DNA from: Meconema thalassinum
Lineage: Eukaryota > Arthropoda > Insecta > Orthoptera > Tettigoniidae
Reading direction: 5' to 3'
Assembly: GCA_946902985.2 (NCBI GenBank)
Contig: OX336388.2
Span: 1,506,684,545-1,506,748,544, forward strand
Length of the DNA stretch: 64,000 nt
Below, piece after piece: positions 32,559-44,437 of the stretch. Position numbers and translations under genes: made by a program. Position 1 is the first letter of the stretch; each line of letters begins with the position of its first letter. The notes beneath the pieces were generated by a model, which was not told the DNA's origin, did not search any database, and saw only the letters and a list, made by a program, of their open reading frames with translations.

Positions 32559-35438
32559 GTGTCCTGGAGCCTGGAACATCTGGTCGGAATGGGTACAACT
32601 GGGGAGGTGTGATCAGCACTTCGCCCAGGTGGCCTAACCTGCAAAGCGAACAGGGGCCTCATGAGGGATGGGAAGGGATGGAAGATTGGGATGGATAGGC
32701 GAGGAAGAGGGAAGGAGGCGGCCGTGGCCTTACAGTAGGTACTGCACCCGTATCCACGTGGTCTTACCTGATGAAATCCAAAAGAAAAAGCAGGATCGTA
32801 GAATCTGGAAGCCCCGGCTGAAAATAACCCCCAAGACACCACCACCAAGGATAGACCATGGATAGGAATACCACAAAAATTAAAAAGAATGTGATATAAA
32901 GATGCCAGTGGTCAATAAAAAAAGGAAAAATAGCCCAAAGTGAGCTACCAAGACTCTTAAAGATAATTAAATTAACCTAATCTCGGGCGCGTTAAAAAGC
33001 ATCCTAGCTAATGACCCACTGGTTCTCGAAGCACATTCTAATTCGAATAGAAATCACTAAGTCATTAGTATGAATTTTAAAATTTAACAAAAGTTTATTA
33101 ATTGAAACCGCAGTGTCGTGAAGTGAAAACTCTACTGAACAAAAGTTTATAACCTTATGCCTCTGCCGAAGCATGAAAAATGTTTAAGAAACAATCGCCT
33201 TAATTAGGCCACACAAACTGCCTATCGTCTCATCATCATGAACGAAGTTCAAAAAAAAAAAAAAATAATACACACAAATTAATCTGGTATTATCGTAAAC
33301 CCTTTTTGATATATCTATAAAAATATTCTATTCAATCGTAGCAATTAATATATACATATTTTACATATTTACATTTTATTTCTGAGATTTAGTTGCGCCT
33401 AGAATTATTCATCACGTTAATTTCATGTATTCATTTGAATTTATTTGGTTTCAATTTTCAAGTCCGTGCCGTCCTAAATGACAAACAATTAAGCTAATCG
33501 GACGTCGTATTGTTAATTATATTGATTATATTTCATTTTACTTTCTCACAGATATTAGATTTTCTATCACTCAATATTTTAGTTATAAATAGCTCAAGTT
33601 TATACAAGTATTAATATTACAGTCTTTCCAATTAAACTCTATTCTAAAAACAATTGTTACCAAATCTTAACAAATATTAACGATGTTGTTACAATACTTG
33701 GTTTCTTAAATGTTGGATTCAAAATTGTATATTAGCTTTCCACTAGCTAAAATCGTGACTCAATTTCACGTTCAAAATAATACACCGTAGTGCACTCAGC
33801 AATAGCTCTAAAGCTAATTCAGTGCTGGAAAAATTGATATTGACTATCCACATATGTCATATATCTCCTAAACTGCAATCCAAATACGCATACAAAATTC
33901 CATTATTACCATATCATCGCTAAACAGCTCTTAATAAATTCCAAACATTACGAATATTACACAAGTTTTTATACAATCATGGATAAATAAGTTGCTTCAA
34001 ATTAGCCAAAAGTTAAAGTGTCGAGAATAATCTTTATCAGAACAATGATAAAATATTGTATTCACAAGTCCAAATAACTGTGTGAGAATTCGAAGTCTGT
34101 CACCTCGATTATGACTTACATATATTTTAAACATTTCTCTCTTTACATTACATATCATCATTAATTACATATTCTCAAACAAAGTATTTCTTTCGTATAT
34201 CTCAACCGACCATTGTGAAAAGAACGATTCAGTTTTCGCATAATTGAAAATAATTCCACTGGAGATCCTCCTCAAAGGAAAACACGTCAAAACTACAGCA
34301 TGGGAAAGAGCCTATCTTGAGAAGGTACAAATTAACCATTAGATTTGAACGCTAAACCAAGTTGGAGTTTCCCACAAGAATCCACAAAAATTTAAAAAAC
34401 TGAACGAGCTCACAAAGGGAGTCAAAATTAAAAGAATTTCAAAAAATCTGGATTACCAGAAATAAATTCGCACAATCGCACAGAATCATACTAGAAATCA
34501 CTATGTTCCATGTCTATGCTCAATCTGCCAAAAATATATTCAAAAAGTCCAGAGAATTTGCTCAAAGTCGAATTCACGTATACGACGGATTATGAGACAT
34601 CTGCTTGAGTTAGAATTATTCTTATACAATTTTAACGTCGTCTTCTCCCTATAATTTTTCTTATGTTGTCTTCCCAACAAAATATATTCTTCTATCATAT
34701 TCCCAAGCAAGGTAATGTTCAAAGTAACACTTCAATAACTACTAAATCGAACTACAAAGAGAATTACATACTCGGACAGAAATGATTAAAGAATCACCCT
34801 AGCCCTCGTCTGTAATTCTTAACTACTCTAATCAAAATTGGTGAAAAGGAACATTCAAAAGCATGACAAATTCATACTGTCTACTAAAAGAAAACTTCCA
34901 GCTACCTTGTTGAAGTTCTAGTTGAATGAAGTGAGAATGTTATAACACATACTCCTGCCTGGGATCGAACCATATCTGCTCAGCTGTACCGATCACGAAA
35001 CGACTGGATATCAAGTAGACCCGATTACCGTTCGCGAAACGAGACGAAGCTAACAGATGTTCATTTGACAAAGTTCATACTTCTTTCACTTGCTAGAGAA
35101 CACGACAACATTGATGTAGTAAGCCAAGCCAGTTTCATTATGTAGCAGTACAAATTGTCATTCAGACTTTCATAGTCTCTTCAATTTTCTCTTATAAATC
35201 CTCATACTATAGTTGCTCATATTGGAATCAAGTAACCATCCTGAGTATTCAACGCTGGTATGTGTTACATTTCTTGCCTGTGTTTAGCCCATATTCTGCA
35301 TCTTCATAACGTAGCAATATCTCTCTCTCTTTATATCATCTATGACAATCATGGCTAAAGCTATTTATTCTGTACTGCAATGTAGAACACGATGTTGTAC
35401 CATTGGCTTAATAAGAAGTTGTCATACGTGACTGCAAG
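32559..35438. other. Non-coding remainder of repeat unit, copy 2
   Basis: Same AT-rich sequence as 2214-5147; no gene. Confidence 0.4.
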
Positions 35439-35639
35439 TTCACTGTGCTCGAATTGAAGGTTAACACTGCCTGAAACTATAATAAGATCAGACGAATATC
35501 CTATCACGTTATACTGAAACACGTGACCTCGCCACAGTACTACCGCGCACCTGCATTCCAAAGGAATTTCGCAGTGCTGCCATCAGTGTTATTGCCAACT
35601 TAACCTATATCCAACTAAATACAAAATACGGTCTCAGTT

Positions 35640-35868
35640 CCATCCCGGCATTTGCCCGAATACGAAGTGGGAAACCACGGAAAACCACTTCGAGGTTGGC
35701 TGAGGTGGGAATCGAACCCCCTCTACTCATTTGGACCCCCCGAGGCTGAGTAGACCCCGTTCCAGTCCTCATACCGCTTGTCAAATTTCGTGGCAGAGCC
35801 GGGAATCGAACCCAGGACCTCCAGGGCGGCAGCTAACCATGCTGACCGCTACGCTACGGAGGCGACTG
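35640..35868 (-). repeat. SINE family 2, reverse, truncated
   Basis: The tRNA-like head at its right end reads, on the minus strand, GCGTAGCGGTCAGCATGG and GGGTTCGATTCCCGGCTC. The body has GGTTTTCCGTGGTTTCCCAC. The tail is missing. Confidence 0.8.
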
Positions 35869-35891
35869 TGTAATATGATGTCGTAATAAAT

Positions 35892-37045
35892 TGTAGATTT
35901 TGTGAAGGCATTTGATGTCGTACCACATGACATACTACTCCGTAAATTAGCGGCAACGAAGATTGATAAAAGAGTAATTTTATGGATTCAAGACTTCTTG
36001 ACTGGTCACTCACAAAGGGTTAAAATAGGAAATGAATTCTCAGAGGACATTTTTATAACGTCAGGTGACCTTTCAGGGTAGTGTTTTAGGGTCCCTGTTA
36101 CTTATCACACTTATGAACTTACCGAATGGTATTCGAAGTGACTACCGATTGTTTTCGGATGATTATAATATACCGAAACATGCATTGCTCACATGACTAC
36201 TTTCAGTTACTAACTCACCTCAACCTGGTCCATAAATGGACGTTTGACAACAAAATGAAGATAAATACGAGTAAATGTACAGTACCAACGGCCTAGCCGT
36301 GTTGAAACACCAGATCCCATGAGAACTCCGCAGTTAAGCAACATTGGGCGCAGTCGGAACTTGGATGATGTGCCGGTTCTAGGCTCTGCGCGCTGTTGGC
36401 CAACATAAGGAGGAGCGGAAAGGCCCTGGCCACCCTACCGCCAGTAAACTCCGGCTAGGGTTAGCCTCTTCAGAGGCTAGGACCAGCCTTCGGGCAGAAT
36501 ACCAATTAATTAATTTAAATGTACAGCAGTCTCACGAGAAAAGGGAGGGGGTGAAGGCATGATTTTCAATATAATATCACCTCGAATACTTATCGAAGAA
36601 GATTCGTGCAAATACTGTGGTATCCATGTAAGGAATGATATGAAATTGTGTACTGATGTGGGATGTGTCGTCTTCAAAGCGAGCAAACCACGTTATTGTG
36701 CAGGGTATTAAAAGCCAGTATTGCCACCACATAATAATTAGGATCCCTGGTGAGGGCAATCTTGGGAAACGGCTCAGTGGTATGGGACCCATATCAAGCA
36801 GGGCTGCATATGATACAAATGAAGACTGGTAGGTTTGTCCTCAACGATATAAGTCCTAGAAATAGTGTAACTCGAATTATAGAAAGACTAGGGTGGGAAT
36901 TTCTGATCATCCGCACAAAGTTACGAGCCGACCGCACCGTACAAATTATGGGAGATTTCGTGATATTGATAATTGGAACTCATTACCTGCCACGGTCTTA
37001 GAGAATTTCCCCAAACATCTTGAGATTTAAGAGAAGATGTACTTA
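35892..37045 (+). pseudogene. LINE A-type RT fragment, split by a 5S-derived SINE
   Basis: Begins within RT at DFVKAFDVVPHD (about 35897) and continues through the segment equivalent to ITSG, then the region equivalent to MKINTSKC before the SINE at 36283. It resumes at 36527 and runs to a segment like NDISPRNSVTRIIERLGWE (about 36845-36900). Homologous to the better LINE A copy at 45111-46885, with many frameshifts. Confidence 0.75.
36283..36515 (+). repeat. 5S-rRNA-derived SINE (SINE3 type)
   Basis: Positions about 36285-36401 resemble the whole 5S rRNA: CCAACGGCCTAGCCGTGTTGA start, internal AGTTAAGCAACATTGGGCGC (box A/intermediate element), ACTTGGATGATGTGCC (box C), end GCGCTGTTGGCC. A non-5S tail of about 114 bp follows. 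An 11-bp duplication TAAATGTACAG flanks it (36272-36282 and 36516-36526), proving retroposition into the LINE fragment. It is not a functional 5S gene. Confidence 0.9.
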
Positions 37046-37094
37046 CAATAGATAACAAGTCGTGACTTGTGTACATTAAGTGTGTTTGATATTG

Positions 37095-37425
37095 AAATGA
37101 AAATCCACAGCCTGCTTCCAGTCTCCGACCGGGTCAGGAATGGAATGAATGAAGCCCCTATCTAGCGGCGAGGATATGGACTGTGCCGGCTGCCGAGGCC
37201 TGACGCACTCCTCTGGGGCGATGATTAAATGAATGACAGATGAAATGAAATGATAGTGGAGAGTGTTGCTGGAATGAAATTTTGACAGGGAAAACCGGAG
37301 TACCCGGAGAAAAACCTGTCTGCCTCCGTTCTGTCCAGCACAGATCTCACATGGAGTGACCGGGAATTGAACCACGGACCCAGCAGTGAGAGGCCGGCGT
37401 GCTGCCGCCTAAGCCACGGAGGCTT
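37095..37425 (-). repeat. tRNA-derived SINE family 4 with 14-bp target duplication
   Basis: On the minus strand the head has GTGGCTTAGGCGGCAGCACG and B-box GTGGTTCAATTCCCGG. The body has CTCCGGGTACTCCGGTTTTCC, then CATTCATTTAATCATCGCCCC and GGCAGCCGGCACAGTCC. TGTGTTTGATATTG occurs at 37081-37094 and 37426-37439 as a target duplication. Confidence 0.9.
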
Positions 37426-37585
37426 TGTGTTTGATATTGTTGTTAATTTTCTGTAATTGCACCATCTGACACAAAGGAATTACCAAAATGTCCAAAGGAA
37501 GTAAATGAATGAATGAATGAATAAATGAACCAGAGTATCATTATGGTGTTTGAAGTCTTTTTCAGTGTTGCCTTAGTAAACGAAA

Positions 37586-37712
37586 GTTTGATGCTTTTCA
37601 GTCGGTCAACACGATTACACTTGTAATTATTAATCTCATGTAATTTTTTTCAATATTAGGTAATAACCCATCTCATTTGGGTACAATCGTGTTGAGAGAC
37701 TGAAAAGCATCG
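37586..37712. mobile_element. Short TIR element (MITE), about 127 bp
   Basis: TGATGCTTTTCAGTCGGTCA on the left is mirrored by the right end TGAGAGACTGAAAAGCATCG; the inverted arms continue into AACACGATT. The outer arm is related to that of 38552-39289, suggesting one family. Confidence 0.65.
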
Positions 37713-37794
37713 ACATTTGGTGAACCAGAGTAGTAAGCAAGGCCTTGGACCATAACAACACATTGTACAGGGGCAAGGCCAAGCTAACCGGTCT

Positions 37795-38050
37795 GTACTA
37801 TTATTGTATCCCCGTGCACTTGGGGATGTGTAGAATCTGTCTGATATACCTGAGTTATTGTGATGCCTAAATTACTGTTTGTATTTGTTATTGAGTCTAA
37901 GGTGTACTGTAGAACAATGTGGCCATGGCCCGGTATTCGCCTGAAGTAGAAGTGCCAAACCACAGACAATCACTTCAGAGGCAGCTGATGTGGAATTCAA
38001 AGTCTCAGATTTGCCGTACGAGTCTCACTGTACCAGGTCCCAACCCTCAA
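37795..38050 (-). repeat. SINE family 2 fragment, reverse
   Basis: Contains the reverse of the family tail (CCCGTGCACTTGGGGATGTG) and body (CGCCTGAAGTAGAAG, AATCACTTCAGAGGC). The head is lost. Confidence 0.65.
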
Positions 38051-38551
38051 ACTAACTTTACTCAGCTTCCTCGTTAACGAGCGGTGACTCAATCCTAAGG
38101 CAGTAGCACGCGCTGACGTTAACAATGAGTTTGTTGCTGGCGGTTATTGACCAATAGCACTCCATGTGAACTCCAGAGTCCGTTGCTCCCGGTTCACGTG
38201 TTAGGTCTCCAGTGTTGCGCAGTTGCACGCAGTTTTCTGCAGTCTCACTGGTTGCTCTCAGTGGCTACGGTGAAGAGTTGACAACACTGTGCCTCAAGCC
38301 TGAAAAGACCTGCCCCCACCCCTCAGACATGGAATGTAAACATGGCCGTCCAGTTAGGCTTCAAAGACGAGCCGGTCGTTAATGCGAGAACTATACGTTA
38401 CTTGTCAGAGCCAGGACCCCTTGATCCGGTGTCTCTATACATAACCCGAGACCACGGATGAAGGCGGCTATAGAATATTATCATGAACTCTGGATCAATT
38501 ATACATTGATGTGGTCTAAACTATTTTTTCAGTGTTGACTAGTTATAAGTT
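38051..38551. other. No supported gene
   Basis: GC-richer, unique-looking sequence; no domain or repeat recognised. Confidence 0.3.
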
Positions 38552-39289
38552 ATTAATAAAAGCTTTCCAATCGGTCAACACAAATTTTTTGTCTAATTAA
38601 ATTAGGCAGGATAAACAAACATTTAAATGTACTTACATGAAAAACATTACATATGATATTTATCACAAATTTACACGATTTTATGTACAAAAAATGTGGG
38701 TATTTAAGTTGGAGGATATGTTTTGAACGTCAAACGTTCATCTTCAGATCTTGCTCACTTAGGCTTAGTTAATGCACATGTTTATGAATTACACTTCTAT
38801 ACTATATTCAGATTACATAAGTTCTTAAAAACTCATGTAACGCGTCAATCTCAATTTAAAATATTATTGCTCACGTCTATGGTTGTTGCGTTAATGTTAA
38901 TGTACTTTTAAGTATGTTAACCAGTATTCTATTGAATTATGATGGTGACCAGATTCAGGAATGATGTCTACACTATTATATTCAAAATCAACCGTTCCTA
39001 TTGAAATTGGTGGCCTCTTTTGTATGGTTATAATGCAAAAAAAATATACACTGCACTAAAATGGAATAAAGTTATTATCTGTTATTCGAAACCTGAGTCC
39101 AAAGGCGTCCGCTCTTGTTCACTCCGGACTGGTGTATTAACTACCCTCATTTATGTACATAAAAGCGTGTTATTTTTTATAAATATCTTATACAATGTTT
39201 TTCACGTTAGGGCATATAAATACTTATTTTCCTGGCTATTGTAATTGGGCACAAAATTTGTGTTGACCGATTGGAGAGCTTTCATTAAT
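38552..39289. mobile_element. Non-autonomous TIR element, 738 bp
   Basis: The left arm AAAGCTTTCCAATCGGTCAAC, continuing to ACACAAATTTT, is mirrored at 39253-39289 with only a few mismatches. The palindromic ATTAAT at the borders hides the exact target duplication. No transposase; the interior contains a hammerhead-like relic near 38717-38747. Confidence 0.75.
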
Positions 39290-40049
39290 GAATTAACGTA
39301 GTCATTTGACGATAAGCGATGACTGACGATAGCCCTATCAGAGCTTGCACGCGATACTCGCCTCTCCTACAAATATCTTGATGAAAATATGGGTTATTAT
39401 ACATTTTGTTGTTGTTGTCAAAACTCTCATGCAACACTTATAATGTATCTTAAAATTTAATAACAATGTGCAATAACATTAACGCTCAGCTTAATGCATT
39501 TCTTGATATTCTTTACTGAATAAAGGATACATTAAGGGCAAACTGAAATATAATGTCAAGCCACTAGGAATGCCAGTACATTGACGTCGCCAGTTTTAGC
39601 GGGGAATGTCTAGTTTTGGTATTTCCTAGAAGTCAAACAAAAATATGGTCACTTTGTGCACCGTGGAATAGACTAACAAGTGGCGAAATATATGCCCTTA
39701 GACAAGTAACGCACCAAAGGAAAAACGTCGCTCCACTACAAAACGGGTCAAGTGGTCGTAGGTAGCTAAGCGAACGATTACTGTGGTGGTGTAGTTATAT
39801 ACACGGCCCGGCCACCAGAACGAGTCACATGCGTATTCCATGTCTGTGTTAGACCTATTGTGGAGTGATCTTTGTCTGTTAGAAATTCATAAACGACGCA
39901 CAATACGTAAATACTACCGGCCCCGTGCGAGAACTCTCGCATAATGGGTTGTGTGCACCCCATGTGTATAGACTACCCGTCCAGCACTAGTGATGTACGG
40001 GCTGGACGCGACACAGTTCTGGCAGGGGCTATCGTTTAAAAGCACTTCG
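39290..40049. other. No supported gene
   Basis: Unassigned; short open frames without domains. Confidence 0.3.
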
Positions 40050-40640
40050 TGTTGTTTGAGTCTTCAGTCTTTTGACTGGTTTGATGCAGTTATCCACGCT
40101 TCCTGTCCTGAGCTAATCGTTTCATCTCTACATAGCTACCACACCCTACATCCGAGGCAATCTGTTTAACATATTCTAACCTTGGTCTACCCCTACAGTT
40201 CTTGTCCTCGACCCTTCCTTCCATAACTAAGCTTGCTATTCCTGGGTATCTCAGTATGTGTCCTACCAACCTATCTCTTCTCTTCATTAGCATTCGCCAG
40301 AAACATCTCTCCTCTCCCACTCGTCTTAATACCTCTTCGTTTGTAACCCTATCTACCCAACTGATTTTCATCAATCTCCTGTAACACCACATTTCAAACG
40401 CTTCAATTCTCCTCTTTTCTGCTGCACCAATAGTCCAAGTTTCACTTCCATACAGTGTGACGCTCCAGACAAAGGTTTTCAAAAATGTCTTCCTAATACC
40501 TAAATCTATATTCGATGTCAACAGGTTCCTTTTCTGTAGAAATGCTTTCCTTGCCTGAGCCAACGTACTTTTTATATCCTCTTTGCTTCGTCCATCACTG
40601 GTTATTTTGCTTGCTAGGTAACCTCGTGTTTTGATGATTA
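40050..40640 (-). pseudogene. LINE RT C-terminal fragment (endonuclease-reverse transcriptase type)
   Basis: An open minus frame (40090-40563, continuing to about 40640) has SVTLYGSETWTIG, then RRIEAFEMWCYRRLMKISW, VTNEEVLRRV and GHILRYPG. This is the conserved region after the RT palm in many arthropod LINEs. The 3' UTR left of it contains the typical GACTGGTTTGATGCAG. It is 5'-truncated, and no frame break occurs within the open part. Confidence 0.8.
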
Positions 40641-40849
40641 AGACTCCTCCCGCGAGATGAGATCTTTCAACAACGAGTCACGGGAGTTGAGAAAAATTGA
40701 AAATACGCATGGAGTACAAACCACATTCTCCCTCCAAAATCCCACATGCATTACCTTTGAATCGAACCCAGTGTGCCTTGGTGGAAGCAAGCAGCTTGAC
40801 TGCTGCAGCATCACGTCTCATAAAATAAAGTGTTTAGTACTTTTTACTC

Positions 40850-41465
40850 CTTTCTATTTCCATTTCATCTGTACTGAGCGATTTTGTAAGTTCTAGATGT
40901 ACGGCTCGGTAGATGGCACAAGTGGAGAGTACCACCCAAACCTTCTCACCCTCATTCAGATACAGGGGACCAGCTAAGTCTATGCCAGTGACCTGAAATA
41001 CAGCCGCATATTTTATCCGATCCTTGGGTAGTGGAGCAAATGGAGTTTCAACTGCTTTTCCGTGAAGCTTCTTGCATGTGACGCTTTGGGTGATTACCTT
41101 CCTGGCCAGTCTCCTTATACCCGATTTCCAGTATTTCTTGCGTAGATTTGACACAGTGTTTGCAATCCCGCATGTTGTAAATGACAGTGCTTTTGAAAGA
41201 CCCATCTTTGCACTAACACATGCTTGCCTGACAACAGTATTGGATATTTAAAATGGTTTTGTTCATCCCCTAATAGAAGTTTCATTCTGACTCGTAAGAG
41301 TCCCTCTTCGTCAACAAAGGTCTGCATTTCTTTGATTAACCTTGCCTCTTTCTTATCAAAACTATCATTTTGTATGCACTTCATTAATTTCTTCTCTGTT
41401 CTCTGAGTTTCTTCATAGCTCAGTTCTCCCACGTCTAGTGTTGTACTTGCGACACACATCAATAA
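40850..41465 (-). pseudogene. BEL/Pao integrase fragment (second element)
   Basis: Two overlapping frames (41115-41462 and 40834-41205) give the integrase zinc-binding region (HLQHAG, then VTCKKLHG) and the start of the catalytic core with an intact first Asp (GIDLAGPL). A frameshift separates them near 41150-41200. It is distinct in sequence from the element at 7532-13734; no LTR is seen nearby. Confidence 0.75.
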
Positions 41466-41469
41466 ATCG

Positions 41470-42490
41470 AAATATCCATCCTATGATTCTTACAATCCTC
41501 GAGTACTTTGAAAAGTAGGCGAGCCATGAAGTGAAGTTCGTCCTTTCAATGTTGTACTGGACACCATAGTCTTACATATAAACAAGCTACACGAAACTTC
41601 TCTATTTTTTATTCTGCGTTTAGCTATGTAGAGTAAACATTTGTATTGTAACCCATTAAAATTTTATAGCTGATAGAAAAAAAATGCTTTTTTACCAAGC
41701 CTAACTACACTCACTTAGAAAGAACATTATATAAAAAGTGTTAATCAGATCGTAATGAAACTTTAATACGTCTTGAAGGAACTTACTGATAACGTGTATA
41801 TAGAGTTTTAATATGAGATTACAGTTCTGAAAATAGTTGTTAATTTGGTAAATAAACTATTTCTCGGGCCTGGGTGATTGTAGCAATATGAAATAGGGCT
41901 TGTTATGAGGCTCATAGCAATGCAAGGCTAAACGAGAAACTAGGTTTTATCTCCACGTGATTGGTAATTTTGTATGGATTGATATTTAATCGGTTGGTTA
42001 TGTGGGAAGAAAGTATCGTAGCTAGCGATGTGAACAATGCTCTCGGCCGAGGAAACTCTTGCGACGTTGCCCAGTGAAAGTACGTGCGCGTACCATTCCT
42101 TACGATCTGTGAATTTTTTCTGTTTAGTAACTTGTATTAGAGAAATGAGTTTCCTTTCATTTACGTAAGGAGTGAAACATTTCCGATCCATCGCCATTTT
42201 TTTATCATGGGAGTTTTGGACCACTGATGGCAGGTTTAAAAATTTGTGCCAGCTGAAAAGCTGTTATGTTACCAATAGCCATTGCACGTTACTTAAACAA
42301 GCAGTGAAGGAAAAGAAAATACAGATTTCATCCGATCAACTAGCAAAGACCTACAAGTGGAGGGTTTCACACATAATTTAATACCCTATGGACCCACGAT
42401 GCCAGATTTTTTCAAATTGTAGAGCGAGTGCAACTTCGCACAACATTGTGTGTATTTCATGGAAAGAATTGGAAAACAATTAATTTTATT
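41470..42490. other. No supported gene
   Basis: AT-rich. A 94-residue minus-strand open frame (41940-42224) lacks a recognisable domain and is not called. Confidence 0.3.
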
Positions 42491-42493
42491 TAT

Positions 42494-42843
42494 TGATTTA
42501 CCGGGTGTGTCCTGAAAGTAGTGAGACTGAGTCAATTAAAAATTGACAGAAATGAAACATACGCTCAATATTCTTCAAAGTAGGACCCTTCTGCATCCAC
42601 ACAGCGCTGTCAGCGGGATTTTCTACCCTCGTACGCTTTCTGGAAGGCGGCAACTGGAATGCTGTCAAGCTCCCTCTGTTGCAACGCTCCGCGGAGCCGT
42701 GACGATGTTCTTTTAAGATGGTTTTGAGGTGGGGGAAGAAGAAAATGTCTCCTGGGGCAAAATCGGGACTGTAGGGTGGCTGAGGCAGGGTTGTGATGTT
42801 GCATTGGGCCAGGTACGCCAGCACGTGGAAGGCTGTGTGGCGC
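42494..42843 (-). pseudogene. Mariner transposase C-terminal fragment with one TIR
   Basis: The minus strand encodes LPQPPYSPDFAPGDIFFFPHLK, the block holding the third catalytic Asp of mariner transposases (D,D34D type), followed by an MQKGPTLKN...ERMFHF tail. The 3' end carries a TIR-like GTGTGTCCTGAAAGTAGTGAG. The frame shifts inside (two overlapping frames, 42498 and 42610 on). The N-terminal part is absent; LINE A sequence abuts at about 42849. Confidence 0.8.
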
Positions 42844-42848
42844 TGTGT

Positions 42849-44437
42849 CGTTGCTCCATGTTGGGACGAACGATTTGAAGAAGAGGGCTACAGCTGATTA
42901 CATCATGGGGGAGCTCTACGAACTAGGCAGAAAAGCTAAAAGCAAGTTTAGACATGTAAAAATTATAATGAGTGACATTGTTTGGCGCGGAGATGTTCAG
43001 TTAAGGCGATTTAAGACTGTAAATGACCGCATGGACTGGGTATGTACACAACTGGGATTAGTGTATGTAGATGCAGACTGCGAGATTGGTGGCCGTGACT
43101 TCGCACGAGACAGGCTGCATCTAAATCGACAGGGCGCTTTCAACCTAGGGAGCCTACATGGCAGGGTCATCGGTTCGTACCGGCTTTTGCGAGGAGGAGC
43201 AGGTCCAGAGGTTGCCAGCCGACGGGAACAGAAGGAGCTACTTCGAGATATTTGCTGCCGAGATAAGACAGATTACTGCAGGTTAATTGTCAGAGTTTAG
43301 GAAATAAATTAATTGAATTTTGGAATCCTGTAGAGACGTATTCCCCGGACATTGTCATTGCTACGGAATCTTGGTTATATGAGGATATAAATAGTAGCGA
43401 AATAATTCAAGGGACCTACGAAATGTACAGAAGGGATCGGGGGAGCGAGGTGGTGGGCTATTTATTTGTGTGCGCAAAAATATTGCTAGTTTCTCAAAGT
43501 GGGCTGATATGGATCATGAAATGTTATGTGTACAAATTTCGGATAAAGGATATAAAATCCCTCTTAAGGTGATAGTGGCGTATACAGCACCGGAAGATAA
43601 CTTATCGCTCCGCGACACACTGTATGATAAAACTTGTACAGGTAATGCTATGAAAAAGAGCATAATAATTGCCGGAGATTTAAACCTCCCCAAAGTAGAC
43701 TGGTCTGGTGAGTTAACTAGCTGTGGTCAAGCTCAGAGTGCTGCAAACAAATTCTTAAGGGAGAGGGAATTTTCCCAAGTAGTTGACTTCCCTATTAGAG
43801 ACAATAATACCTTAGATGTTTATCTCGTAAGGCCTGTATTTAATTGTCTGAAAGTGCCAGGACTTAGTTACCATTCTGGGGTTGAATTAAATATTAGATA
43901 CGGTGACATTATAAAATTAGACTTATGTTGTAGCAAAAAAGATCATATTCCAGTATCGCAGGGTGGATCAGGACAACTTTCAGGGGTATTTGAATGAGCT
44001 ATTTGTAGGATGGGCATCGGAAGGAAATCCCATTAATATCCTGTGGACTAACTTTTTGAAAATTTTAAATAGCGCTGTTGATAAATTTGTCCCATTTAAA
44101 TTACTAAAACCAAACCCAGATCCTGAGTATTACATACGAGAAATCAGGAGTCTAAAACGGAAAATTAGGAAATTATACAATAAAGGACATGATAGTGAGA
44201 AGTATATGCTGAAATTTAAGTCATTATCAAGAGAGCTTGTCTTGGCTGCTCATGACAAATATATGCAAGGTTTAATTGGTTCGGGAGGCGATGGGTGGAA
44301 AAAATTCCACAGTTATGTTAGGAGAAGAAAGGGAAATTCAAATAATTTGTCGATGATAATGTCCGGTGACGGTAAATTAATTACTGAGAAACAGGCCATG
44401 AATTAATAAATTAAATGTCATTTACGGTAGTGTGTTC
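42849..44437 (+). pseudogene. LINE A copy: SGNH ORF1 end, endonuclease, start of RT
   Basis: 42845-43300 holds the SGNH-hydrolase end of ORF1: HVGTNDL (Gly/Asn block) and DRLHLN (catalytic His block). 43330-43450 and 43470-43997 hold the AP-type endonuclease: IVIATESW, IIAGDLNLPKVDW and NTLDVYLVRP. 43963-44406 is the linker before RT. Frameshifts lie near 43300, 43450 and 43985. RT is cut off where Penelope-like sequence begins. Confidence 0.82.

Larger units (their letters stand above)
30611..35438. repeat. 4.9-kb duplicated unit, copy 2
   Basis: Collinear with 262-5147 (offset about 30,345 at the left end). It contains the same SINEs (31426-31810, 31816-32025), the same polymerase fragment (32257-32558) and the same AT-rich remainder. 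Relative to copy 1 it lacks about 58 bp near 34538. I see no target duplication around it, and the tRNA-like sequence at 30581-30648 crosses its left border uninterrupted. It may therefore represent the donor arrangement. Confidence 0.9.

Noticed and set aside
36283..36401. Functional 5S rRNA gene
   Set aside because: It diverges from 5S at many sites, has a retroposed tail and target duplication, and no T-run terminator directly after the 5S part.
38717..38747. Hammerhead-like motif in the 738-bp TIR element
   Set aside because: Stem II is perfect, but the conserved G before AAA is A and stem I does not pair beyond three bases; kept only as a relic.
41940..42224. 94-residue minus-strand open frame
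   Set aside because: No recognised domain, no ATG at its beginning and no conserved context.
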